Numbered from the stretch's first letter, positions 32,866 to 41,187 are shown. The stretch: DNA of 64,000 bases from Streptomyces sp. R41 (GCF_041053055.1 NZ_CP163443.1:620001-684000), one strand, 5' to 3'. The notes: generated from the letters alone by a model not told the origin. A program made the numbers and translations.

Positions 32866-33276
32866 TCAGCTCAGAATGGCGAGGAAATCCGTGCACGCCT
32901 GGGCGCATTCACGGCAGGCCTTCGCTCCGTCCTCCGCGCCGACGTGCCCGTCGAAGGCCTGTGCGCACTCCAGGCAGACCGTGCGGCACCACTCCACCTG
33001 CGCGCGGATGCCGTTCTCGTCCTGGTGGAGTTGTTCGGACAGTACGAGGCAGGTCGCGTCGCACACTTCCGCGCACATGACGCCCTTGCGGCGCAGGAGT
33101 CCCTGTTCCCGCGGCCCGTCCGGGTCCAGGACGCTCGCGCGCAGCGCGCACGCCCGCGCGCACTCGGTGCAGGCCTGGGCGCAGGCGAAGCGGTCCTCCA
33201 GGAACCGGATGGGCTCCCGCTCGGATTGCCGAGACTGCCGGGTTGGCTGAGATTGCCGTGATGTCGTCGATGTCAC
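32866..33276 (-). CDS. Four-helix-bundle copper-storage-like protein (DUF326)
   Basis: A 136-residue protein with 13 cysteines arranged along four helices: CAQACTECARAC, CAEVCDATC, CRTVCLEC and CRECAQAC. This is the DUF326 family, whose characterised members (Csp1, Csp3) are four-helix bundles that line their core with Cys thiolates to store Cu(I). There is no signal peptide, so this copy should be cytosolic like Csp3. The first 20 residues are Ser/Arg/Gln-rich and disordered-looking; the GTG start at 33276 has no obvious ribosome site. No copper chaperone or exporter lies beside it. Confidence 0.85.
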   Translation of the reverse strand: MTSTTSRQSQPTRQSRQSEREPIRFLEDRFACAQACTECARACALRASVLDPDGPREQGLLRRKGVMCAEVCDATCLVLSEQLHQDENGIRAQVEWCRTVCLECAQAFDGHVGAEDGAKACRECAQACTDFLAILS

Positions 33277-33333
33277 AACGCGCGGGTAGCCGGAGGGAAT
33301 CGCGTCAAACCCGCAGCGCCACGGGAGTGTTGC

Positions 33334-33735
33334 CTACGCGCCGGACGCCTCCGCCGCCTCCCGCGAGATCCGCTCGAACTGCGCCCCCATCGCCTCGGAG
33401 AGCGCCTGGGCGGCCGACAGCGGACGGACCATGACCATGAGGTCGTCGATTCTGCCGTCCTCGTCGAAGTGCAGGAAGTCGCAGCCGTTGATCTCCTTGT
33501 CGCCCACCTTCGCCTCGAAGAGCAGCGCATGGTCCCGGCCGTCGGCACCCGCGATTTCGCGGACGTACCGGAAGTCGGTGAAGACGCGGGAGACGCCGCG
33601 CAGGATGGCCGCGGTGATCGCCTTGCCCGGGTATGGCTTGAAGGCGACGGGGCTGGTGAACACTACGTCGTCGGCCAACATGTCCTCGATCGCGGCGAAG
33701 TCTCCTGCCTCCACGGCCTTGCGGAAGGAATGCAT
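33334..33735 (-). CDS. NTF2/SnoaL-like protein
   Basis: A 133-residue protein of the nuclear-transport-factor-2 fold. The first part MHSFRKAVEAGDFAAIEDMLADDVVFTSPVAF is the classic SnoaL opening, followed by DFRYVREIAG and a strand-rich end (CDFLHFDEDGRIDDLMVMVRP). Such proteins are small dimeric enzymes or ligand binders. ATG 33735 is preferred; a TTG seven codons upstream is in frame. It diverges from the PadR regulator gene across 81 bp of unusually AT-rich DNA that contains a palindrome, so it is probably the regulator's target. Confidence 0.8.
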   Translation of the reverse strand: MHSFRKAVEAGDFAAIEDMLADDVVFTSPVAFKPYPGKAITAAILRGVSRVFTDFRYVREIAGADGRDHALLFEAKVGDKEINGCDFLHFDEDGRIDDLMVMVRPLSAAQALSEAMGAQFERISREAAEASGA

Positions 33736-33749
33736 CAAGCCCACCCTTA

Positions 33750-33767
33750 TAGTCAACTAATTGATTA
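33750..33767. promoter_or_regulatory. AT-rich palindrome between NTF2-like gene and padR
   Basis: TAGTCAA-CTAA-TTGATTA is an inverted repeat with one mismatch in the 7-bp arms; the inner 12 bp TCAACTAATTGA are perfect. Its AT-richness stands out in this DNA. It lies between divergent start codons and is a natural binding site for the adjacent PadR protein. Confidence 0.6.
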
Positions 33768-33816
33768 GGTGCGGATCAGATTAGTCGCGGGGGTGTCCGA
33801 CGTCTAGCCTTGCGGC

Positions 33817-34380
33817 ATGGCATTGCGCAACGCGGTCCTGGCCGCGCTTCTGGAGGGCGAGGCGTCGGGGTACGACCTGGCCAAGGGGTTCGACGCGTCG
33901 GTGGCCAACTTCTGGATGGCGACCCCCCAGCAGCTGTACCGGGAGCTGGACCGGATGGAGTCCGAGGGTCTCATCGAGGCCCGGCTCGTCCAGCAGGAAC
34001 GGCGGCCGAACAAGCGCGTGTTCTCCCTGACCGAGGCGGGCCGCGGCGCCCTGCGCGCGTTCACGGCCGAGCCGTCGAAACCCACGGCCATCCGCGATGA
34101 GTTGATGGTCAAGGTCTATGCCGTCGACGACGGCGACGACGAGGCCGTACGGGCGGCGATCGCCGAGCGACTGGAGTGGGCCCGCGGCAAGCTGGCCCAC
34201 TACGACCGGATCCGTGCCCGGCTCCTCGACGGGCGCACCGAGGACGAGTACCTGGCCGGTGTCGAGCGCGTCGGCCCGTACCTCACGCTGATGGCCGGAC
34301 GCGCCTGCGAGCGGGAGAACATCCGTTGGGCCGAGCAGGCCCTGCGGATCCTGGAGCGGCGCGCCTCCGTACCTCGGTAG
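33817..34380 (+). CDS. PadR-family transcriptional regulator
   Basis: A 187-residue regulator. The winged helix is typical: LRNAVLAALLEGEASGYDLAKGFDASVANFW, QQLYRELDRMESEGLIEARLV, RRPNKRVFSLTEAGR. The C-terminal half is a helical dimerisation region of the VirR4/PadR type (ERLEWARGKLAHYDRIRARL). PadR proteins repress divergent genes and release DNA on binding small hydrophobic ligands. Here the divergent gene is the NTF2-like protein, and an AT-rich palindrome lies between them. ATG 33817 is the start. Confidence 0.9.
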   Translation: MALRNAVLAALLEGEASGYDLAKGFDASVANFWMATPQQLYRELDRMESEGLIEARLVQQERRPNKRVFSLTEAGRGALRAFTAEPSKPTAIRDELMVKVYAVDDGDDEAVRAAIAERLEWARGKLAHYDRIRARLLDGRTEDEYLAGVERVGPYLTLMAGRACERENIRWAEQALRILERRASVPR

Positions 34381-34629
34381 TTCCGCTTCCTCGGCACTCC
34401 TTGGGCATCGCTCCCCTATTCCCGGGGAGCCATTGGAAGTCCTATACCTGCAAACGGCTTCCCTATTGGTCACCTATGTCCGACCCGCATACGGTCGAGG
34501 ACATCGCCGCCCTGACGATGTGAGCGCAGAGCGTCAGGGCGTACGACGGCGTACGTCCGTTCACGACGGCGTACGGCCAAGACCCCTCCCCCAGGTCCGT
34601 CAGGGCCCGCACCCTCGGAGAAGCACACC
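34381..34629. other. Intergenic region before the DJ-1-like gene
   Basis: This 249-bp stretch must contain the promoter of the DJ-1-like/TetR pair. GCGTACGACGGCGTACG and similar words repeat near 34540-34575. GGAAG at 34435 and CTTCC at 34460 make a loose inverted repeat. I see no gene. Confidence 0.4.
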
Positions 34630-35325
34630 ATGTCGAAGATCCTTTTCGTGATGACCGGCGTCGACTACTGGACGCTCGCCGACGGCACCCGGCACCCGAC
34701 CGGGTTCTGGGCCGAGGAGGCCGTCGCCCCGTACGAGGCCTTCAGGGCCGCGGGCCACGAGGTCGTCGTCGCCACCCCGGGCGGCGTCGTGCCGACCGTG
34801 GACAAGGGCAGCCTGGCGCCCGAGGTGAACGGAGGCCAGGAAGGCGCCGACCGGATCGCGAACGCCCTCGCCTCGATCGTCGAGCTCCAGCAGCCGATCA
34901 AGCTGGAGGAGGTGGACCTGGACGACTACGCGGCGGTCTTCTACCCCGGCGGCCACGGCCCCATGGAGGACCTCGCGGTCAACGCCGACTCCGGCCGGCT
35001 CCTCACCCTCGCGCTCGACTCGGGCAAGCCGCTCGGCGTGGTGTGCCACGCTCCGGCCGCGCTGCTCGCCGCCACCCGTGAGGCCGGCGGCAACGCCTTC
35101 GCGGGCTACCGGGTCTCCGCCTTCACCAACGCCGAGGAGACCCAGGCGGGTCTCGCCGACAAGGCCAAGTGGCTGCTCCAGGACCGCCTGGTCGAGGCGG
35201 GCGTCGACTTCCAGGAGGGCGAGCCGTGGGCCCCCAAGGTGGTCGTCGACCGCAACCTCGTCACGGGCCAGAACCCGTCCTCCTCCGCCCCGCTCGCGGC
35301 CGAGCTGCTGAAGAAGCTGGGCTGA
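34630..35325 (+). CDS. DJ-1/PfpI (class I glutamine-amidotransferase-like) protein
   Basis: A 231-residue protein of the Hsp31-like branch of the DJ-1/PfpI superfamily. The nucleophilic elbow is VVCHAPAALL with C139-H140; the oxyanion-side motif is FYPGGHGPMEDL, and the N-terminus has the characteristic LADGTRHPTGFWAEE. Relatives are glyoxalase-III-type or protein-deglycase/chaperone enzymes dealing with carbonyl stress, acting in the cytosol. ATG 34630 is the start. A TetR gene starts 5 bp after its stop, so it is likely auto-controlled within this operon. Confidence 0.9.
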   Translation: MSKILFVMTGVDYWTLADGTRHPTGFWAEEAVAPYEAFRAAGHEVVVATPGGVVPTVDKGSLAPEVNGGQEGADRIANALASIVELQQPIKLEEVDLDDYAAVFYPGGHGPMEDLAVNADSGRLLTLALDSGKPLGVVCHAPAALLAATREAGGNAFAGYRVSAFTNAEETQAGLADKAKWLLQDRLVEAGVDFQEGEPWAPKVVVDRNLVTGQNPSSSAPLAAELLKKLG

Positions 35326-35330
35326 CCCTC

Positions 35331-35906
35331 ATGGCCACCGACCGGCTCGACGAGGTCCTCGACGCCGCCTACGACTGCCTGACCCGGTACGGCGTACGGC
35401 GCACGACGATGGACGACATCGCCTCCACCATGGGCGTGTCCCGGTCAGCGGTCTACCAGTACGTCCGCAGCAAGGACGACGCCTTCCGCCGCCTCGCCGG
35501 ACGCCTGCACGAGCAGGCGCTCGGCCGGGCCCGGCAGGCGGCCGCCGAGGACGCCCCGCCCGCCGAGCGTGTGCGGGGCGTTCTCGCCGCCAAGCTCGAC
35601 CTGGTGGTGCAGCTGGCCGGGGACTCCCCGCACACCGCCGAACTCCTCGACGAGAAGGCCCGGTTGTTCGGCGACATCTGCCACGCCTTCACCGGCGACC
35701 TGCGCCGCCTCCTGATCGCCCTCTTCGCCGAGGTGGACTCCCCGGCCGGTGTCGAGCCCGCCGAGGCCGCCGACATCTGCCTCGCCCTGGTCGTCGGCCT
35801 GGAGTCGGCGCCCGACGGCAGGCGTCTGCTCGCGCCGGCGACGGACGCGCTGCTGACCGGACTGCTGGGCACTTCGGTCCAGCTCGGTCCAGCTCGGTCC
35901 AGGTGA
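35331..35906 (+). CDS. TetR-family transcriptional regulator
   Basis: A 191-residue regulator. The helix-turn-helix is VLDAAYDCLTRYGVRRTTMDDIASTMGVSRSAVYQYVRSKDDAF, a classic TetR N-terminus; the rest is a helical ligand domain. Its start is 5 bp beyond the DJ-1-like gene, so both are one unit. At the 3' end three copies of CTCGGTCCAG-like 10-bp units run in tandem (about 35874-35903), which adds a Leu-Gly-Pro-type tail (VQLGPARSR) and may vary between strains. Confidence 0.88.
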   Translation: MATDRLDEVLDAAYDCLTRYGVRRTTMDDIASTMGVSRSAVYQYVRSKDDAFRRLAGRLHEQALGRARQAAAEDAPPAERVRGVLAAKLDLVVQLAGDSPHTAELLDEKARLFGDICHAFTGDLRRLLIALFAEVDSPAGVEPAEAADICLALVVGLESAPDGRRLLAPATDALLTGLLGTSVQLGPARSR

Positions 35907-35946
35907 GGCATCAGTTGCGCTGCGGGGCCGTCAGGGGCACCGCCGA

Positions 35947-36987
35947 TCAGTTCGGTGCCACCGGCGTTCCGGCACCCGCCCCGGCCCGACCGCGCGGTGG
36001 TGCCGTCGAGCCGCGGACTTCGAGGACCGGGGCGGTGAGGACGACCTCGCCGGCGCGCGCGGGGTCGGCGATCCGGTCGAGCAGGTGCTGGGCGGCGCGG
36101 CGCCCGACGTCGTGGCTGGCGTTGTCCACGCTGGTGAGCCACAGGTGCCGCAGACGTGAGAGGTATGTGTTGTCGTAGCCGACGAGGGAGAGGTCGCGCG
36201 GCACCCTGAGGCCGAGCTCCTCGGCGGCCGAGAGGGCGCCGACACAGGCGATGTCGTTGAACGCGAAGACGGCGGTGGGCCGTTCAGGGGTGCTGAGCAG
36301 CCGGACCGTGGCCCGGTAGCCGCCCTCCTCGGTCAGGTCGCCCTGCTCCACGATCGCCGCCTCGGCCAGCCCGTGCTCGCGCATGACCGCCTCGAAGCTG
36401 CGGCGGCGCAGCTCACCGACCATGCCCTGCCCGGCGATGTGGGCGATGCGCCGGTGGCCGAGGCCGACGAGGTGCTCGGTGGCCAGGCGGGCGCCGTGCT
36501 CGTCGTCGCCCGCGACGATGTCCACGCCGGGCAGCACGGGCTCCCGGGCGCCCGCGACGACGGTGGGGATCTGCCCGGCCGCCGTACGCAGCGCTTGGGA
36601 GACCGGCAGCGTGCCGACGGCGATCAGACCGTCGACCCCCAGGTCCATGAAGGTACGGGTGAGGTCTTCGCCGAGGCGCCGGTTGAGGTGGCCGTCGGCG
36701 AGCAACATGCGCAGACCGGAGTCGTGCAGCCGGGAGTTCAGGCCGTCGAGCAGCTCCACGAACCAGGGGTTGCGCATGTCGCTGAGGAGCACCCCGACCG
36801 TGCGGGTGCGCCGCTCGCTGAGGCTGCGCGCGGCGGCGTTGGGCCGGTAGCCGAGCTCTTCGACGGCGGCAAGGACGGCCTGCCGCTTCTCGTCACGGAC
36901 CTGGGCGGAGCCGCGCAGCACGAGGGAGACCAGCGACTTCGACACTCCGGCCCGTTCGGCGACGTCGCGAATAGTCGGTGCTCTCAT
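35947..36987 (-). CDS. LacI-family transcriptional regulator
   Basis: A 346-residue LacI/GalR protein. The DNA-binding part is TIRDVAERAGVSKSLVSLVLRG with the hinge helix NAAARSLSERRTRTVGVLL, then a periplasmic-binding-protein-like sugar domain (FNDIACVGALSAAEELGLRVPRDLSLVGYDNTY). It diverges from an oxidoreductase gene; two related palindromes lie at 36992 and 37073, one near each start codon. It therefore probably represses itself and the oxidoreductase until a sugar or cyclitol appears. Confidence 0.92.
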   Translation of the reverse strand: MRAPTIRDVAERAGVSKSLVSLVLRGSAQVRDEKRQAVLAAVEELGYRPNAAARSLSERRTRTVGVLLSDMRNPWFVELLDGLNSRLHDSGLRMLLADGHLNRRLGEDLTRTFMDLGVDGLIAVGTLPVSQALRTAAGQIPTVVAGAREPVLPGVDIVAGDDEHGARLATEHLVGLGHRRIAHIAGQGMVGELRRRSFEAVMREHGLAEAAIVEQGDLTEEGGYRATVRLLSTPERPTAVFAFNDIACVGALSAAEELGLRVPRDLSLVGYDNTYLSRLRHLWLTSVDNASHDVGRRAAQHLLDRIADPARAGEVVLTAPVLEVRGSTAPPRGRAGAGAGTPVAPN

Positions 36988-36991
36988 GGTC

Positions 36992-37003
36992 TGGACCGTT
37001 CCA
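36992..37003. promoter_or_regulatory. LacI operator near regulator start
   Basis: TGGACCGTTCCA is an imperfect 12-bp palindrome 5 bp before the regulator start. It shares the core TGGACCG-x-TCCA with the perfect site at 37073. Confidence 0.55.
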
Positions 37004-37072
37004 TAGAGCGGTCGAGCTTGTCAAAGGGCTTGACACTACTCACAACGGCACTCAGTGTGAGCCTGGAAATTG

Positions 37073-37086
37073 TTGGACCGGTCCAA
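37073..37086. promoter_or_regulatory. LacI operator near oxidoreductase start
   Basis: TTGGACCGGTCCAA is a perfect 14-bp palindrome with the CG centre typical of LacI sites. A TTGACA at 37030-37035 is a plausible -35 box, which would put the operator just downstream of the transcription start. Confidence 0.7.
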
Positions 37087-37098
37087 AGAGGGGCAGTC

Positions 37099-38253
37099 AT
37101 GGTGCGTACGCTCGGCGTTGCCGTCGTGGGGTTCGGCTGGATGGGACGGGTGCACACCCAGGCGTACGCCCGCGTGCCGCACCATTTCCCGCAACTGTCC
37201 CTGCGGCCCGAACTGATCGCCGTCGCCGACGAGGTGCCCGGCCGCGCCGAGGAGGCAGCGGCCCAGTACGGCTTCGCCACCGCGGCCCGCAACTGGCGTG
37301 AGATCGCCGCCGACCCCCGGGTCCAGGCGGTGAGCATCGCCGCGCCGAACTTCCTGCACCGCGAGATCGGGACCGCCATGGCCGGGGCGGGCAAACACAT
37401 CTGGATCGAGAAGCCGGTGGGCCTGACCGCCGAGGACGCCCGCGCGGTGTCGGACGCGGTGGCCAAGGCCGGGGTCCAGGGCACGGTCGGCTTCAACTAC
37501 CGGGGCGCGCCCGCGGTCGCCGCCGCCCGCGAACTGATCGCCTCAGGCGAGCTCGGCACCGTCACCCATGTCCGCATCCGGTTGTTCAGCGACTACGCGG
37601 CACATCCGGAGGGCGCGCTGACCTGGCGCTACGAGCGCGAGCGGGGCGGCAGCGGGGTCCTGGGCGACCTGGCCTCGCACGGCGTCGATCTGGCGCGCTT
37701 CCTGCTCGGCGAGATCGAGGCGCTGACCGCGGACACCGCGATCTTCCTGCCCGAGCGGGCCCGCCCGACGGGCTCGACCGCCGGCCACACGCGTGCGGCG
37801 GGCGGTGAGCTGGGCCCGGTGGAGAACGAGGACTACGTCAACTGCCTGCTGCGCTTCGCCTCCGGCGCGCGGGGCGTGCTGGAGGCCTGCCGGGTCTCCG
37901 TCGGCGAGCAGAACAACTACGGCTTCGAGGTGCACGGCACGAAGGGCGCGGTGTTCTGGGACTTCCGGCGAATGGGCGAACTGGGCGTCAGCCGGGGTAC
38001 GTCGTACCAGGACCAGCCCGTCAGTACGCTGTACGTCGGCCCCGCGCACGGCGAGTACGCCGCCTTCCAGCCGGGCTCGGCGAACAGCATGGGCTACGAC
38101 GACCTCAAGGTCATCGAGGCGCACCATTTCCTGCGGTCCATCGCTGACAACACCCCGTACGGCGCGACGCTGGTCGACGCGGTGCACAGCGCGGCCGCGC
38201 TGGATGCGATGTCACGCTCGGCCGAGCGGGGAACGTGGGTGTCACCGGCATGA
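37099..38253 (+). CDS. Gfo/Idh/MocA-family oxidoreductase
   Basis: A 384-residue NAD(P)-dependent dehydrogenase. The Rossmann motif is VAVVGFGWMGRVHTQAY; the conserved EKPVGLTAEDA follows near residue 100, and the C-terminal substrate domain contains RGGSGVLGDLASHGVDLARFLLG with its catalytic-type His. Family members oxidise a hydroxyl of sugars or inositols. Start is ATG 37099; the open frame upstream is only a shadow. It stands alone under LacI control, without transporter or isomerase partners, so the substrate is unknown. Confidence 0.9.
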   Translation: MVRTLGVAVVGFGWMGRVHTQAYARVPHHFPQLSLRPELIAVADEVPGRAEEAAAQYGFATAARNWREIAADPRVQAVSIAAPNFLHREIGTAMAGAGKHIWIEKPVGLTAEDARAVSDAVAKAGVQGTVGFNYRGAPAVAAARELIASGELGTVTHVRIRLFSDYAAHPEGALTWRYERERGGSGVLGDLASHGVDLARFLLGEIEALTADTAIFLPERARPTGSTAGHTRAAGGELGPVENEDYVNCLLRFASGARGVLEACRVSVGEQNNYGFEVHGTKGAVFWDFRRMGELGVSRGTSYQDQPVSTLYVGPAHGEYAAFQPGSANSMGYDDLKVIEAHHFLRSIADNTPYGATLVDAVHSAAALDAMSRSAERGTWVSPA

Positions 38254-38332
38254 GCGAGGCGTGCGCACAGGCGTAACGGCCCCGGGCGGAAAATCCGCGT
38301 CGCGCGGCCGAGGACTCCGTCACAATGTCGCG

Positions 38333-39454
38333 ATGATCGGCAATCGGATCACCTACCGCATGGCGGACGGCATACGCGTACCCGGAACCTGGCGGCACGC
38401 CTTCATCCGCAACGGCGACTACTTCCTGACCGACTTGTTCATCTACGCGGACGGACTCATCAACTGCTGGGGCCTGGTCACCCTCGAGGAGTTCGAGGAC
38501 AAGCTGCGCAGCGGCTGGGTCGCCACCGAACTCCCCGACGGCGCCAGGGCGTCCGGCCACGAGTTGGCCGCCTGGAAGTTCAGCGAGCCGCGCACCTGGC
38601 ACACCCCTGAGCTGCTGCTCGCCGAGGTGCGCGACACCATCGACCGGCTCAACGGCCGCCCGGATTCGACGGATCGGTGCCTGGCCGCCGTTGACGTGTT
38701 CCTCGCCGACCGGACCGAGGAGAAGCGGGCCGCGGCCCGCGCCGCCTATCTCGCCATCCCCGAAACGCAGCGCCACTACGCGCTCGGCGACATGGACCGC
38801 AAGGACGGGCCGCTTCAGGTCCTGGTGGCCGGACCCGGCGGGCGGGCGGAGGCCTGGCCGGACGAAGCGGTCACGCAGGAGGAGTACGAGGAGGCGGTCG
38901 CCTACTTCGAGGACCGGGCGAAGTGGATCGCCGAACGGCCCTCGCGTGTCCCGGCGGACGGACCCGCGACTCCGGTCGCCCCGGCGATCCACCTCTACGA
39001 GAGCTATCCACTGAAGCCGTCCGACGATCCGGGCAAGAAGGCCCTGCGCAACGGCTACCCGGCACCCATCGAGGTGGACGGCGTCACCTACCCTTCCGTC
39101 GCATACGCGTACTGGGCCCTCTCGGCCGCCGACCCCGACGCCCGGGTCGCGATCACCGGAGCGGAGAGCGCGTACGCCGCCCAGCAGCTCGCCGCCGGCG
39201 CCCGCCGACGCGACGGCTGGGAGCAGGCCCGTACGGCTGTACTGACCGGCCTGCTACGGGCCAAGTACACCCAGCACCCGGCCCTGGCCGAGATTCTCCT
39301 GGCCACGGACGACGCGACACTCGTCTACGACCACGTCGACTCCGACTTCTGGGGCGACAACGGCGGCCGCGGCCGGAACTGGACCGGTCGCCTCCTCGAA
39401 CTCGTCCGTTCCGAACTGCACGCCGAGCACGCAGGGATCCGGGTGTGCCGTTGA
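38333..39454 (+). CDS. NADAR-domain protein with extra N-terminal domain
   Basis: A 373-residue protein. The C-terminal 150 residues form a NADAR (YbiA-like) domain: a strand with YPAPIEVDGVTYPSVAYAYWA, the helix of QQLAAGARRRDGW, LTGLLRAKYTQHPALAEILLAT and the hallmark DSDFWGDNGGRGRNWTGRLLE. NADAR domains are N-glycosidases: plant and bacterial members act on riboflavin intermediates, and others remove ADP-ribose from guanine in DNA. The N-terminal part, about 200 residues from ITYRMADGIRVPGTWRHAF, is a separate, Trp-rich alpha/beta domain I cannot name. ATG 38333 starts after CACAATGTCGCG without a strong ribosome site. Standing alone, its role (repair, toxin antagonism or metabolism) is open. 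Confidence 0.8.
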   Translation: MIGNRITYRMADGIRVPGTWRHAFIRNGDYFLTDLFIYADGLINCWGLVTLEEFEDKLRSGWVATELPDGARASGHELAAWKFSEPRTWHTPELLLAEVRDTIDRLNGRPDSTDRCLAAVDVFLADRTEEKRAAARAAYLAIPETQRHYALGDMDRKDGPLQVLVAGPGGRAEAWPDEAVTQEEYEEAVAYFEDRAKWIAERPSRVPADGPATPVAPAIHLYESYPLKPSDDPGKKALRNGYPAPIEVDGVTYPSVAYAYWALSAADPDARVAITGAESAYAAQQLAAGARRRDGWEQARTAVLTGLLRAKYTQHPALAEILLATDDATLVYDHVDSDFWGDNGGRGRNWTGRLLELVRSELHAEHAGIRVCR

Positions 39455-39666
39455 CCGACATCAGCTCGTGCGGCGGTATGGAAGGCCACGGCTGTTGAGG
39501 TCGAGCCGGGTTCCGGGGGTCGCCACCAAGAGTTCGCTCCTGCTCGTTGCGATCCTGAACCGCGCGATGGCCCCATGCGGCGCCCGACTTTCTGTTATCG
39601 GCCGCGTTCCGCGACGTCTCCTGTGCGTAGGCATCCCCAGGCGTCGAGTGTTAAGGAACCAAGTCA
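39455..39666. other. Intergenic region before the lyase-like gene
   Basis: About 210 bp without a gene. It should contain the promoter of the lyase-like gene, but I find no clear -35/-10 pair. CGGGGGTCGCCACCA near 39515 resembles a tRNA 3' end by chance; no cloverleaf can be folded around it. Confidence 0.4.
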
Positions 39667-41124
39667 GTGACAGCACAGATCACTCGCCGGAACATGCTGA
39701 AGATCGCCAGTGCGGCCGCCGGAGCCGGCGCGGCCGTCGCGGCGAGCCCGGCGTCGGCGGCGGGCGGTGTCTTCGCACATCCCGGGATGCTGCACACCCG
39801 GGCCGACCTGGCCCGTATGGCGTCCAAGGTGAAGGCGGGCGCACAGCCCTACACGGCAGGCTTCGCCAAGTTGACGGCCAACCGGCATGCGCAGAGCACC
39901 TGGACGGCCAACCCCCAGGCGACCGTCTACCGCGGCTCGGGCACGCCCGAGAACTACGTGACGCTCTACAACGACATCCACGCCGCCTACCAGAACGCCC
40001 TGCGCTGGCACGTCACCGGTGAGACCGCGCACGCCGACGCCGCCCGCGACATCCTCAACGCCTGGTCGGCCAAGCTGACCAAACTCGAGGGAAGCGCGGA
40101 CCGGTTCCTCGCCTCGGGCCTCTACGGCTACCAGTTCGCCAACGCCGCCGAGCTCATCCGCGGCCACGACGGCTTCGAACTCGCCCGCTTCCAGAAGATG
40201 ATGCTCAACGTCTTCCACCCGCTGAGCGAGGACTTCCTCGCGAACCACAACGGTGCCTACATCACCAACTACTGGGCCAACTGGGACCTGACGAACATCG
40301 CCTCCGTCCTCGCCATCGGCATCCTGTGCGACGACCGCGGCAAAGTCGACCGCGCCGTCCAGTACTTCAAGCACGGTGAAGGGATGGGCTCCATCAAGAA
40401 CGCCATCCCGGTCGTGTACTCGGGCGGCCTCGCCGAGTGGGCCGAGGCCGGCCGCGACCAGGGCCACGCCCTGCTGGGCGTCGGGCTGATGGGCACCATC
40501 TGCGAGATGGCCTGGAACCAGGGCATCGACCTGTACGGCTACGACGACAGCCGCTTCCTCAAGGGCGCCCAGTACGTGGCCAAGTGGAGCATGGGCGGAG
40601 ACGTGCCCTACACCTCGTACACCCGGAAGAAGGGGGCGCCCGGTGTCTGGTCGGGCACGGAGACCGCGTCCGCGGCGGCGGCCGTCGACCCGGCCATGGC
40701 CCGGCCGATCTGGGCCATGATCGCCAACCACTACACCAAGCGCCGGGGACTGGACGCGCAGTACCTCACGCGGATCGCGGCCCGCTTCGCGCCCGAGGGC
40801 GGCGGCGGGGACTATGGCCCCAACAGCGGCGGCTACGACCAACTGGGCTTCGGCACCTTGGCGTTCACTCGCGCCCGGGCCACCGCGGCCGAGACGAAAG
40901 CGTCGCCGACGCCTTCCACCACCGGGTCCGGCGCGCCGGGCTCCGGCAGTGCGTCCGCCACCCCCTCCAGCGCGAGCCCTCAAGGCGGGAGGAGCGGCGA
41001 CCTGGCCGCCACCGGATCCTCCGACCTGCCCGCCTGGACCGCCGCCACCGGCGTCGCCGCTCTCGCGGGCGGCCTGCTCCTGCTGCGTCGGCGCGGACAG
41101 GCGCGTCGCGACTCCGGGCAGTAG
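39667..41124 (+). CDS. Tat-exported, sortase-anchored alginate-lyase-superfamily protein
   Basis: A 485-residue surface protein. A twin-arginine signal (TRRNMLKIASAAAGAG) covers the first 33 or so residues. The mature part starts FAHPGMLHTRADLARM and contains repeated helix pairs with NANSWSA-like NAWSAKL, NYWANWDL and GRDQGHALLGVGLM, which agree with the alginate lyase (alpha/alpha-toroid) family; its H and Y catalytic residues lie in RDQGH. A Thr/Ser/Pro-rich spacer follows and the C-terminus has LAATG (446-450), a hydrophobic helix and RRRGQARRD, a class E sortase signal of the LAxTG type. It starts at GTG 39667 after AAGGAA. Polysaccharide substrate unknown. Confidence 0.82.
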   Translation: MTAQITRRNMLKIASAAAGAGAAVAASPASAAGGVFAHPGMLHTRADLARMASKVKAGAQPYTAGFAKLTANRHAQSTWTANPQATVYRGSGTPENYVTLYNDIHAAYQNALRWHVTGETAHADAARDILNAWSAKLTKLEGSADRFLASGLYGYQFANAAELIRGHDGFELARFQKMMLNVFHPLSEDFLANHNGAYITNYWANWDLTNIASVLAIGILCDDRGKVDRAVQYFKHGEGMGSIKNAIPVVYSGGLAEWAEAGRDQGHALLGVGLMGTICEMAWNQGIDLYGYDDSRFLKGAQYVAKWSMGGDVPYTSYTRKKGAPGVWSGTETASAAAAVDPAMARPIWAMIANHYTKRRGLDAQYLTRIAARFAPEGGGGDYGPNSGGYDQLGFGTLAFTRARATAAETKASPTPSTTGSGAPGSGSASATPSSASPQGGRSGDLAATGSSDLPAWTAATGVAALAGGLLLLRRRGQARRDSGQ

Positions 41125-41187
41125 GAGGAAGCCCGGGGCCGGCTCCCGCCGGCGGCGGGGTCGGGAGTCGGAAGGCCGCCTGGGAGG

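Noticed and set aside
39505..39535. tRNA-like 3' end (GGTCGCCACCA)
   Set aside because: No acceptor, anticodon or T-loop partner can be found around it.
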